From: Betaproteobacteria bacterium UBA5216
Lineage (GTDB): Bacteria; Pseudomonadota; Gammaproteobacteria; Burkholderiales; SG8-41
Assembly: GCA_002412495.1 (NCBI GenBank)
Contig: DHVE01000043.1
Span: 1-52,910 of the forward strand
Direction: 5' to 3'
Length of the DNA: 52,910 nt
Below are positions 25,561-32,966 of the stretch, one piece after another. Within the stretch, counting starts at the first letter, position 1; every line of letters begins with the position of its first letter. The translations under genes and the position numbers were made by a program. The notes under the pieces were generated by a model that searched no databases, was not told where the DNA came from, and saw nothing but the letters and a program-made list of their open reading frames with translations.

Positions 25561-26562
25561 CTACTCCGGTCGCACACCCGCATTCTTCACCACGCGTGCC
25601 CATTTCGTTATCTCGGCTTTCCAAAACACAGCAAGTTCCTGCGGCGTGCCGCCGACTGGATCGACACCTTGCGCCGCGAGCTTTTCCTGTATCGTGGGCA
25701 GCTTGATCACGCGTGCGATTTCGCCTTGTAGCCGCGCGATGACTTTAATCGGTGTGCCTGCCGGCGCCACCAGGCCATGCCAGTTATCGACTTCATAACC
25801 CGGCAGTGTTTCGTTGGCCGCGGCCACATCAGGCAGTAGCGCAAGGCGCGTTTTCATGGTGGTGGCGATGGCTTTCAGGCGTCCGGCTTTTATGTGCTGC
25901 AAGCCGCTGACCACGGCGCTGATGGCGAACTGCACTTCGCCGCCGAGCAGTGCGGTGAAGCCCGGCGCCGTGCCTTTGTACGGCACATGCACGGTTTTGA
26001 TTTTGGCCGCCATGTTGAGCATTTCGGCGCCCAGATGCGGAATGCCGCCGTTGCCGCTGGAGGCATACATCACCTTGCCGGGATTGGCGCTCGCATGCGC
26101 GATGAACTCGCTGAGGTTTTTGGCGGGCACGGACGGATGCGCATAGATCAGCGACGAATTGGACGCCAAGTGGCTCACCGGCGCGAAATCGCGCGTGAGA
26201 TCAAACGGCAGCTTGGCGTACATCACCGGGTTGATCGCGAGATTGCCGGTGGTGCCGAAAAAAAGGGTGTGGCCATCGGGCGTGGCCTTGGCCACGATGT
26301 CCATCGCGATAATGCCGTTCGCGCCCGCACGGTTGTCGACGATGACTTGTTGCCCAAGTCCTTCGGTGAGTAGCGGCGCGAGCACGCGTGCCAAGGTGTC
26401 GATCGGGCCGCCGGCCGGAAAGCCGATCACCAGCCGGATGGGTTTGTCCAGTTGGGTGCGTTGAGGCGCCTGCGCGCGTGGCGTGCCCGGCGCCGCGAGC
26501 AGCAGTGCGGCGGTGAGGGCGATGAAATATAAGTGTATGTTTTTAAACGACAATTTAAACAT
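25561..26562 (-). CDS. Bug/TctC-family periplasmic substrate-binding protein
   Basis: A 333-aa Bug receptor starting at ATG 26562, three nt after the stop of the mannonate-dehydratase-like gene, so the two are almost certainly cotranscribed. The signal peptide begins MFKLSFKNIHLYFIALTAAL and is followed by a longer than usual linker before DKPIRLVIGFPAGGPID. Other motifs: VIVDNRAGANGIIA, PDGHTLF (His for Tyr), KTVHVPYKGTAPG and KWARVVKNAGV. The second copy of the AT-rich 20-mer lies inside codons 6-12. The partner enzyme suggests a sugar acid or hydroxy acid ligand; this is inference. Confidence 0.9.
   Translation of the reverse strand: MFKLSFKNIHLYFIALTAALLLAAPGTPRAQAPQRTQLDKPIRLVIGFPAGGPIDTLARVLAPLLTEGLGQQVIVDNRAGANGIIAMDIVAKATPDGHTLFFGTTGNLAINPVMYAKLPFDLTRDFAPVSHLASNSSLIYAHPSVPAKNLSEFIAHASANPGKVMYASSGNGGIPHLGAEMLNMAAKIKTVHVPYKGTAPGFTALLGGEVQFAISAVVSGLQHIKAGRLKAIATTMKTRLALLPDVAAANETLPGYEVDNWHGLVAPAGTPIKVIARLQGEIARVIKLPTIQEKLAAQGVDPVGGTPQELAVFWKAEITKWARVVKNAGVRPE
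26528..26547 (+). repeat. AT-rich 20-nt repeated motif, copy 2
   Basis: TATAAGTGTATGTTTTTAAA on the plus strand, here inside the 5' coding end of a minus-strand Bug gene. It matches copies at 8039-8058 and 47224-47243 with one difference each. Confidence 0.6.
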
Positions 26563-26565
26563 CGT

Positions 26566-27549
26566 TTAACGATACACCGCCTGTATCAACGCGCGCATAT
26601 AGCCCACCACAAATGCCTGATTCGCCACCTGCGCGCCGGGGAACATCGGCGAATGATCCAGCGAAAACGGCCCCTTGAATCCGATGTCGCGATACGCCTG
26701 CATCGCCTTGAACATGTCCACGTCGCCGTTATCGACAAACGTTTCCTGAAACTTCGGAAACTCGCCGCGCACATTGCGAAAATGCACCATCACGATTTTG
26801 TCGCGCGATCCCATATGGCGTATCGCGTCATACACATCTACGCCCTGCATCTCCGTGACGCAGCCCTGGCAAAACAGCATGCCGTTGGAGCGCGACGGCA
26901 CGATGTCGAAGATGCGTTGATATTGATCGAAGTTCGACGCGATGTGTGCCGCCCCCGCCAGCGGCGGCAAGCCTTGTGGCATCGGCGGGTCATCGGGGTG
27001 TAGCGCGAGACGCACGCCGTGTTGTTCCGCCAGTGGAATTACCGCCTTGAGAAAGTAGGTGATGTTGTCCCACATCTGCGCCTCGGACAGCGGCGGGTTG
27101 AGCGGTGGCGCGGGGTTTTTCAGATAGTCGTCGTAGTCGAACGAGATGTAAGTCGACGTGCCCCGCCCCTTGGTGGGCGCCGAGCGCAGATACTTGGACA
27201 CAATCAACTTGAAGTTGTAGGCCATGATGGGAATGCCCGCCGCGCCCATTGCCCGAATCACGGTTTGCAGAAACGCGATTTTTTCGTCGCGGCCAGCGAT
27301 GCCGCGTTTGATTTCCGCGAAGCCGCTGGTGGCCAGCACCGTGCGCAGATCCATGCCGTGTGCGGCGACTTTTGCCTTGGCCGCTTTAAAAAACGCGGTG
27401 GCGGACGCGAGCGTCGATAAATCCATCAACTGGTTCGCTCCCGGGCCATCAGGCAACTCCATGGAAACGCAATCCACGCCCAGCGTGCTCATCAGCGTGA
27501 GGTTTTTGTCGAGGTCGGCGTCCCACACTGCTTTGTCTTGTATCAGCAT
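26566..27549 (-). CDS. Mannonate dehydratase-like (UxuA family) TIM-barrel protein
   Basis: A 327-aa cytosolic TIM-barrel protein similar to UxuA, which dehydrates D-mannonate to 2-keto-3-deoxygluconate. Recognisable segments are LGVDCVSMELPDGP near the start, VRLALHPDDPPMPQGLPPLA (metal-site His-Pro-Asp-Asp segment), FCQGCVTEM, IVMVHFRNVRG and the ETFVDNGDVDM segment. It is somewhat shorter than classic UxuA (about 350-400 aa), so a related hydroxy-acid lyase or isomerase is possible. GAAAG lies about 7 nt before the ATG. The Bug gene follows with a 3-nt gap, linking enzyme and receptor. Confidence 0.8.
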   Translation of the reverse strand: MLIQDKAVWDADLDKNLTLMSTLGVDCVSMELPDGPGANQLMDLSTLASATAFFKAAKAKVAAHGMDLRTVLATSGFAEIKRGIAGRDEKIAFLQTVIRAMGAAGIPIMAYNFKLIVSKYLRSAPTKGRGTSTYISFDYDDYLKNPAPPLNPPLSEAQMWDNITYFLKAVIPLAEQHGVRLALHPDDPPMPQGLPPLAGAAHIASNFDQYQRIFDIVPSRSNGMLFCQGCVTEMQGVDVYDAIRHMGSRDKIVMVHFRNVRGEFPKFQETFVDNGDVDMFKAMQAYRDIGFKGPFSLDHSPMFPGAQVANQAFVVGYMRALIQAVYR

Positions 27550-27610
27550 GATTTTCTTTCGGTTGAAATTACAATGGTTCCCGGTCGTGATACGCCATCA
27601 CCACCAACCC

Positions 27611-27709
27611 CGTCATTCTGGCGAAAGCTAGAATCCAGTTAGTAACCCGCGCGCAGCGCAAAACAGCGGAAACGTTACAACCTGGATTCCAGCTTTCGCT
27701 GGAATGACG
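27611..27709. repeat. Long imperfect inverted repeat (dRS3-related)
   Basis: Two 28-nt arms at 27611-27638 and 27682-27709 with three mismatches. Each arm carries CGTCATTC and a GCGAAAGC-type core as in the dRS3-like repeats elsewhere. It lies in the 198-bp gap between a UxuA-like start and the end of the upstream Bug gene. Confidence 0.75.
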
Positions 27710-27747
27710 CTAGTAGTGCCGTTGTGCCGTAGTGCCGTGCAACGCTG

Positions 27748-28788
27748 CTACTCGCCCTTAACCCCCGCCGCCACCACCACCACCTTCTTCCACTTCACAA
27801 TCTCATCGCGTATATACGTCGTGGTTTGATCCAGCGTCATTGGCGCGGCATCGGTGCTTTGATTCGCCAGCGCGGTGATGATTTCCGGCGAACGCGCGTG
27901 TTGATTGAGCACGGTATTCAGTTTCGTGATGATATCGCGCGGCGTGCCGGTGGGCACGGCCAGCGCGGTGAATGACACCGCATCAAATCCCGGCAGCCCT
28001 GATTCGGCAATGGTGGGAATGTCCGGGAACGCGGGGCTGCGCTTGGCGCTTGAAATGCCCAGCGCGCGTATGCGTCCCGACCGCACGTGTGGCAACAGCG
28101 CGGGCGCGGAGCCGAACATGGTGTCGATCTGCCCGCTGATCAAATCGGGCACCGCCAACGCGCTGCCTTTATACGGCACATGCAGCATGTTGATGCCCGT
28201 CTGCATCTTGAAAAATTCCATCGCCAGATGTAGCCCGCCGCCGATGCCGGTGGAGGCATACACCAGCTTGCCCGCGCGTGCCTTGGCGTGCGCCACCAGC
28301 TCCTGCACCGACTTGGCGGGCACCGCCTGATTGACCACCAGCAGATAACCGGCAATACCGAGCATGCCCACCGGCTGAAAATCGCGCGTCACGTCAAACG
28401 GCAAGTTCTTGTAAAGCGGCTGGCTTGCCACCACCGCCGTGTTAAGCAACAGCAGCGTGTACCCGTCGGGCGCGGCGCGCGCGACAATCTCGGCGGCAAT
28501 ATTGCCCGACGCCCCCGCGCGATTGTCCACCACGAATTGCTTGCCCAGCGTATCGGTGAGCTTCGGCGCGTAAATGCGACCGATGATGTCGGCGCTGGAG
28601 CCGGGCGGGTAAGGCGAGATCACGCGCACGGGTTTTGTGGGATAGGTCTGTGCCGAGCTGGTCGAAGCGGGCTGCGCGGAAGATGTCCCCGGCATGGCCA
28701 GCATCAGCGGCAGTGCCCAAGGCAGCAACGGGGCTACGCGGCGGCAAAAGGTGTAAACGGTATAAAAGGTGTGTGACGTACATGGCAT
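27748..28788 (-). CDS. Bug/TctC-family periplasmic substrate-binding protein
   Basis: A 346-aa Bug receptor from ATG 28788; the frame is open to 28830 but the extra residues lack signal character. The signal region is long, with an extended n-region and cleavage probably after TSSAQ, followed by a Ser/Ala/Thr-rich linker. Motifs: PVRVISPYPPGSSAD (GSS replaces GGx), FVVDNRAGASGNIA, PDGYTLL, NMLHVPYKGSALA, and a tail KWKKVVVVAAGVKGE with extra hydrophobic residues. It may be cotranscribed with the UxuA-like and Bug genes downstream, although a repeat lies between them. Confidence 0.88.
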   Translation of the reverse strand: MPCTSHTFYTVYTFCRRVAPLLPWALPLMLAMPGTSSAQPASTSSAQTYPTKPVRVISPYPPGSSADIIGRIYAPKLTDTLGKQFVVDNRAGASGNIAAEIVARAAPDGYTLLLLNTAVVASQPLYKNLPFDVTRDFQPVGMLGIAGYLLVVNQAVPAKSVQELVAHAKARAGKLVYASTGIGGGLHLAMEFFKMQTGINMLHVPYKGSALAVPDLISGQIDTMFGSAPALLPHVRSGRIRALGISSAKRSPAFPDIPTIAESGLPGFDAVSFTALAVPTGTPRDIITKLNTVLNQHARSPEIITALANQSTDAAPMTLDQTTTYIRDEIVKWKKVVVVAAGVKGE

Positions 28789-28925
28789 GATGGGCTCAAA
28801 GACTGGCTGCGGAGAGTTATCGCGGAACAAGCGCAGTGTAATCCGTAATCGGGGCGCGCATTTTCACGATACGTTTCGGCGCACCGGTTATCACGGGCCG
28901 CACAAAATGCGGTAACCTGAACAGT

Positions 28926-28949
28926 CAGGCCACGAAGACAAAAGGCCTG
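28926..28949. other. Small hairpin upstream of GlcG-like gene
   Basis: CAGGCC at 28926-28931 pairs with GGCCTG at 28944-28949 around a 12-nt loop, 45 nt before the GlcG-like start. It could be a leader structure or a binding site; no function is evident. Confidence 0.25.
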
Positions 28950-28994
28950 TGGTCACCCGGCATTATTCGTTTCCCAAACCCAAAGGAGAGCAAT

Positions 28995-29489
28995 ATGAAA
29001 AGCATAAAATGGTTGGTGTTGGCGGCAAGCCTTGCATGGGTACCGTCGATGGCGAATGCCCAGGCGGTCGTAAACGAACGCACGTTGTCGTTGGCCGCCG
29101 CGCAGGAAATGGCGAACGCCGCGCTGGAATCGTGCCGCAAGGGCGGGTACCGGGTGACGGTCACCGTGCTGAATCGCGCGGGTCGTACCAAAGTCGTGCT
29201 GCATGACGAAGGCGCGGGTCCGCACACGCTCGAAAACAGTTTGCGCAAGGCGTATACCTCGCTCACCTTTCGTGTGCCGTCGGGCGAGTTCGGCAAGCGC
29301 ATGGCGGCCACGCCGCCGCCGCACCCGGCGCTGTTGCTCGACAAGGTGACGTCGGGCGAAGGCGCGTTGCCGGTGATGTCCAACAAGGAAGTCATCGGCT
29401 CCATCGGCATTTCGGGTGCGCCGGGCGGACATCTGGATGCCGCGTGCGCGCAAGCGGGCATCGACAAGATCGCGGGCGGGTTGAACTGA
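28995..29489 (+). CDS. Exported GlcG/HbpS-family heme-binding-like protein
   Basis: A 164-aa protein with signal peptide MKSIKWLVLAASLAWVPSMA (cleavage after ANAQ) and one GlcG/HbpS (DUF336) domain: LSLAAAQEMANAALESC at the start, VTVTVLNRAGRTKVVLHDEGAG, and the closing GSIGISGAPGGHLDAACA segment. HbpS-type proteins bind heme and sense redox stress; many others only have the fold. AAGGAG at 28983-28988 lies 6 nt before the ATG. A 9-bp GC hairpin follows the stop. A paralogue is at 36303-36806. Confidence 0.88.
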   Translation: MKSIKWLVLAASLAWVPSMANAQAVVNERTLSLAAAQEMANAALESCRKGGYRVTVTVLNRAGRTKVVLHDEGAGPHTLENSLRKAYTSLTFRVPSGEFGKRMAATPPPHPALLLDKVTSGEGALPVMSNKEVIGSIGISGAPGGHLDAACAQAGIDKIAGGLN

Positions 29490-29505
29490 TTTAGAACGTG
29501 GAAGG

Positions 29506-29535
29506 CGGGCGCCGGGCTTTATGGCTCGGCGCCCG
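29506..29535. terminator. GC-rich hairpin after the GlcG-like gene
   Basis: A perfect 9-bp stem, CGGGCGCCG at 29506-29514 and CGGCGCCCG at 29527-29535, with a 12-nt loop, 17 nt after the stop. There is no U-tract, but its position between convergent genes supports a terminator role. Confidence 0.5.
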
Positions 29536-29633
29536 ATCAGCCTCTTTGCAGGGCGCCCATAAGCGAAGCGCATTGCGCCGCAGGCAATTTAGCCGTGCAA
29601 CAGGGATTGCATCCTTGCGCTACGCACGTCGCG

Positions 29634-30476
29634 CTAAAACAGCTTCATCGCCACCGCGCCCGTACACACCGTAACGGCTGACGCATAACGCAGCCGCGTC
29701 ACGGGTTCCTTCAAGAATACCGCCGCGATGATCGCCGCGAATACCACCGATGTTTCGCGCAGTGCCGCGACCAGCGCAATCGGCGCCTGTGTCATCGCCC
29801 ACAGCGCCAGCCCGTAGGCGGCCAGCGTGCAGGCGCCCCCGAGCAAACCCCGGCGCCATCCCTGATGCAGGTGGTGAAAAATTTCCGGTCCATGGCGTGC
29901 TACCGCGACGGCCAGCAACAGTGGCGCGGTCAACAGAAACATCCAGCCCGTGTAACTGAACGCGTGACCGGACAGCCGCGCGCCCTGGCCATCCACCAGC
30001 GTATAGATCACGATCACGCCGGCGTTGCTCAGCGCGAACAGCGCAGGTGCCGCGCGAAATGTACCGGCACGCAAGGCGTCTCCCGCGAGAATCAGCACGC
30101 CCAACGAAATCAGCAGCACGCCGACCCATCCTCCCGGCGATGGCGATTCGTTGAGCAGCAGCGCGGCGGCGACGGCCGACAGCGCGGGCGCGGAACCCCG
30201 CATCAGCGGATACGCGAAACTCAGCTCGCCACCGCGATACGTAAACGCCACCAGCGCAAAATAAACCACATGGATCAGCACCGAGGCCGCCAGATACGGC
30301 CAGCTTGCGGCGGCAGGCAGCGGGGCCAGCGGTAGCAGGCATGCCGTCCAGACCGCCGCACCGACGACAATCAAAACGGTGTCGTGGAATTTCTGTGCCG
30401 AAGCGCGCACCAGTGCATTCCAGCCCGCATGCAGCGCAGCGGCAAACAACACGATGGCCATGACGTCGAGTGGCAT
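29634..30476 (-). CDS. EamA/DMT-family transporter
   Basis: A 280-aa inner-membrane protein with about ten transmembrane segments in two EamA repeats (roughly residues 5-135 and 150-280). The first helix contains LFAAALHAGWNALVRAS and the end reads AVFLKEPVTRLRYASAVTVC, the conserved exit helix of drug/metabolite transporters. The substrate is unknown; exporters of amino acids or metabolites are common in the family. It is convergent with the GlcG-like gene. The start ATG 30476 is the first in frame giving the membrane helix directly. Confidence 0.87.
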   Translation of the reverse strand: MPLDVMAIVLFAAALHAGWNALVRASAQKFHDTVLIVVGAAVWTACLLPLAPLPAAASWPYLAASVLIHVVYFALVAFTYRGGELSFAYPLMRGSAPALSAVAAALLLNESPSPGGWVGVLLISLGVLILAGDALRAGTFRAAPALFALSNAGVIVIYTLVDGQGARLSGHAFSYTGWMFLLTAPLLLAVAVARHGPEIFHHLHQGWRRGLLGGACTLAAYGLALWAMTQAPIALVAALRETSVVFAAIIAAVFLKEPVTRLRYASAVTVCTGAVAMKLF

Positions 30477-30600
30477 GGGTTGAGTTTTTTGGCTGATGAA
30501 TGCGTTTGTCCGGCGCAGGCAGTGCGGGTTCGGCCGCCAGCCGCGGCATGAACGACGGTGCCACGGTTCAAATGCCTGCCCAGTTCTTGATTACAGCGAG

Positions 30601-30639
30601 TGTAGCCCGGATGAGCCGACGTGTAATCCTGGATTCGGG
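30601..30639. repeat. REP-like repeat (TAGCCCGGATGA type), copy 1
   Basis: The core TGTAGCCCGGATGA is followed by a GTGTAATCC-type arm and a Gly/Pro-rich-looking GGATTCGGG end, a pattern common in proteobacterial REP elements. A related copy in the same orientation is at 32865-32902, and a weaker trace is at 28829-28855. Confidence 0.6.
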
Positions 30640-30760
30640 TTGCGCCTTCCGCGGTACGTGCGGGCCGCTTGCAGGATTCAGCTTCCGAATCGCAAGCAGT
30701 GCTTGCGCGCGGCGTGAATTGCATGGGGCATGATCGCCGTGGCGTTGAATGTCCGGCCGC

Positions 30761-30766
30761 TATAAT
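30761..30766 (+). promoter_or_regulatory. Possible -10 box of the GNAT-like gene
   Basis: A perfect TATAAT in the context CCGCTATAATGGC. No good -35 lies 16-18 nt upstream, so an activator or an extended element may be needed. Confidence 0.4.
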
Positions 30767-30852
30767 GGCTAATCCACGGATACCAGCAGGTAAAAAATGC
30801 GCATGGGCATTTTGCAAAACGTTTTTGTCGGCGGCGGCCCGCAGTCAACAGA

Positions 30853-31788
30853 ATGGGCTCGTTGAATCAAGCGGCGCGTATACAGTTATTGACCGAGCTT
30901 TCGGCGAGGCTTGCCTCTGCGGTTGGCGCTACCGAGTTGGTCGCGGCGACACGAATGCAACAAGGCCCCGGTATCGTCAGCAAGTTTTCGTCCGGTCAAC
31001 TGAGGGTTGGGGAGCGGCTGCTGCCATCCGCCATACCCCGCGCAATCATTGGCCTTGATCCGCCAATCGATGCGCGGTCTCTGTGTGCGGCGTGGGGCAT
31101 TGATTGCCCGGTCGCCGTCTCGGGAGACGTCCATCAGCGAAGCTGGTGCATACGCATTGCCGGTGATGCGTTGTCCGATCCGCACAACCGGCGCATTGCC
31201 GTCGCGCCGCTACTGGTTGGGCGCTGGGAAGTTGATCTGCGTCTCGCGGGGCGCCCGGCCGGCGAATTACCGGGTGTCGTCGCCGGCGCATCCCCGGCTT
31301 ACAACCTGCTTGAACGTGAGGCCGGGATCATCCGCATGGAAGTAACTGCGGCCGCCACTCGCGCAGCAACCATGACCGGCGCGCATGCCGACGCCCGCGC
31401 GCTCCTCGCATCCATGGCTGCCCTTTACCCCGCATGGCGCACCGGCTGGGAGGCGTCTTCCGACAGCGAATTTGTCGCTGTGTACCCGGGAACGCAGCCC
31501 GTCGCCGGTGCGGCCATAAAGCACGATGGACTTGGTTGCTCAACGGCATCACGATTCTGCGTCATCCCCGACCCGCAAATCGGTTATGCGGGCTCCTCGC
31601 TGCTCGACGTCCTTGAGGCCGCGGCGCTCGACCGCGGATCGAAGCGCCTGATCCTGGACGGCAGCGTGTTCCTGCACACCGCGACGATCCCGTGTCTCCG
31701 TCACGGCTACGTGGTTGCCCCGCCCTACAACGGCGATGCCGATGTCGCGGTGTGGGCAGAGCGTGAACTCGTGCTCGACCCGGCATAG
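30853..31788 (+). CDS. Hypothetical protein with C-terminal GNAT-like region
   Basis: A 311-aa soluble protein without signal peptide. The N-terminal 200 residues match nothing I recognise. The last 95 residues resemble a GNAT acetyltransferase half: a strand with ASRFCVIPDPQIGYAGSSLL, in which GYAGSSLLDVLEAAALDRG looks like the acetyl-CoA-binding motif A (loop plus helix), then KRLILDGSVFLHTATIPCLR. The similarity is structural in feel rather than strong. The last 240 nt overlap a frame on the opposite strand that appears degenerate. It lies in an accessory segment between two REP-like repeats. Confidence 0.6.
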   Translation: MGSLNQAARIQLLTELSARLASAVGATELVAATRMQQGPGIVSKFSSGQLRVGERLLPSAIPRAIIGLDPPIDARSLCAAWGIDCPVAVSGDVHQRSWCIRIAGDALSDPHNRRIAVAPLLVGRWEVDLRLAGRPAGELPGVVAGASPAYNLLEREAGIIRMEVTAAATRAATMTGAHADARALLASMAALYPAWRTGWEASSDSEFVAVYPGTQPVAGAAIKHDGLGCSTASRFCVIPDPQIGYAGSSLLDVLEAAALDRGSKRLILDGSVFLHTATIPCLRHGYVVAPPYNGDADVAVWAERELVLDPA

Positions 31789-32139
31789 CGCCCTACGCGT
31801 GGTGCAAGACAGCGCCGGTGCGCAAGCGCACGTCGTCTGTTCTTTGTCGCCCCATTGGGAGATCAAGTCGTCAACCATCGGTTTGGGGTCACGGTCACGA
31901 AACAGAGGATCGGTGGATTGATACTCGGCCCAGTAGAGCACGTCGCGGTAATCGATTTGCGCCGCCTCGACATATTGTTTGATGCGATCGAGGCTGCCTT
32001 TGCTCAAAACAAGAATGTCCCGGATGACGCGTGCCGGCTCCAGGCCTGAGTAACTGCTAAGCAATTCGATGACCCGCGCCTCAACCTGGCCTGGGAAGTC
32101 TTTTGAAATACGTTCCAGTGTGCCTTTTTCAAGAATCAA
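31549..32139 (-). CDS. Hypothetical protein, probable lost stop codon and degenerate tail
   Basis: The first 97 residues look like a genuine small protein: LERISKDFPGQVEARVIELL, EPARVIRDILVLSKGSLDRI, and DYRDVLYWAEYQSTDPLF. After ISQWGDKEQ the sequence turns into Cys/Arg/Thr-rich nonsense that is the antisense of the convergent GNAT-like gene. Only a TTG start (32139) is available, as an in-frame stop lies at 32164-32166. The gene has therefore probably lost its natural stop, and perhaps its start, and may be a remnant. It lies 104 bp downstream of the HEPN-like gene on the same strand. No function is assigned; the conserved part is helical. Confidence 0.5.
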   Translation of the reverse strand: MILEKGTLERISKDFPGQVEARVIELLSSYSGLEPARVIRDILVLSKGSLDRIKQYVEAAQIDYRDVLYWAEYQSTDPLFRDRDPKPMVDDLISQWGDKEQTTCACAPALSCTTRRALCRVEHEFTLCPHRDIGIAVVGRGNHVAVTETRDRRGVQEHAAVQDQALRSAVERRGLKDVEQRGARITDLRVGDDAES

Positions 32140-32243
32140 TTTGCGCTCTGCCTGATTACCAAGTTAACCTGGCGTCGGCCAAGTGCCGTTGAATTCAAAA
32201 TCAGCCAACCCCATCGTTCGTGTTGATCGCCTTGGCCGGCCTC

Positions 32244-32831
32244 TTAATGTGCGACAACTTTGAGCACGTCGCGAGTCGAATACACTACGCTGCGCGCTTC
32301 ATCATCAGTAGGTATAGCGAGATTGCCATGTACAGCCATATTGCGATGAAGTGCGATGACTTCCATTTTTTCTTTGATCCCTGCAGCGAAAACATAGCCT
32401 TCCTTCGCAAGTCGGTTGAGAATTGCATTCATGCCCGGTTTTTGGGGATCCTTGGAGGGATGCACGCTGAACTTTTTCTCGTAGAGGGCACCTAAAACGG
32501 TTTCGATGGTTCTCCCACAAACGGCGATGCAGGCTGAGAAGCAACCATTTTCGTAACAGCGAACAGCCTCGGAATACGACAATCGCACGAGGTGTGTAAT
32601 GTCTTCTGGCAGGTAAGTCGCGGGAAAATCGTAGTCCATCATTTGCTTGGACTCGATGCGACGACCCTCATGCCGCAAGATCACACCGCCATCGCTTATG
32701 CTCGGATCAAGCTCGAGTCGTATTACATAATCAGGGAAATCCCATGACATCCATTTGCTTTTCGCGAAATTGTTGGTGAGTTCCGCGAAGGCCGCTTGGC
32801 TCATTGCGAGTGTGATTGGCCGCTTTTCCAT
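32244..32831 (-). CDS. DUF4145/HEPN-like protein
   Basis: A 195-aa protein without signal peptide. The C-terminal half resembles DUF4145/HEPN-type helical domains: SYSEAVRCYENGCFSACIAV, CGRTIETVLGALYEKK, then the helix ending RNMAVHGN. R163 and H168 form an R-x4-H motif, the catalytic signature of HEPN ribonucleases found in toxin and abortive-infection systems. The N-terminal 85 residues form a mostly beta region. No nucleotidyltransferase (MNT) partner is adjacent. A role in defence or RNA cleavage is possible but not shown. Confidence 0.65.
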   Translation of the reverse strand: MEKRPITLAMSQAAFAELTNNFAKSKWMSWDFPDYVIRLELDPSISDGGVILRHEGRRIESKQMMDYDFPATYLPEDITHLVRLSYSEAVRCYENGCFSACIAVCGRTIETVLGALYEKKFSVHPSKDPQKPGMNAILNRLAKEGYVFAAGIKEKMEVIALHRNMAVHGNLAIPTDDEARSVVYSTRDVLKVVAH

Positions 32832-32864
32832 GAAGTGATCCTGTTTGTGGCCGAACGACTATAG

Positions 32865-32902
32865 TGCAGCCTGGATGAAGCGAAGTGTGATCCGGGGTTC
32901 CG
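32865..32902. repeat. REP-like repeat, copy 2
   Basis: It begins TGCAGCCTGGATGAAGCG and continues with a GTGATCCGGGG arm; it is related to copy 1 at 30601-30639 in the same orientation. It lies upstream of the HEPN-like gene, so the two copies bracket the 2.2-kb accessory segment. Confidence 0.55.
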
Positions 32903-32966
32903 CTTCCTCCCCCAATAGGATACGTTGCGCTGCTTTCGGCCATCAATTCTGTTTTGCGCGCAGCGC

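Larger units (their letters stand above)
30477..30852. other. Intergenic region with REP-like repeat and -10 box
   Basis: This 376-bp divergent gap holds a REP-like repeat at 30601-30639 and a consensus -10 (TATAAT at 30761-30766), 86 nt upstream of the 311-aa gene, with no clear -35 at normal spacing. No gene is supported here. Confidence 0.5.
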
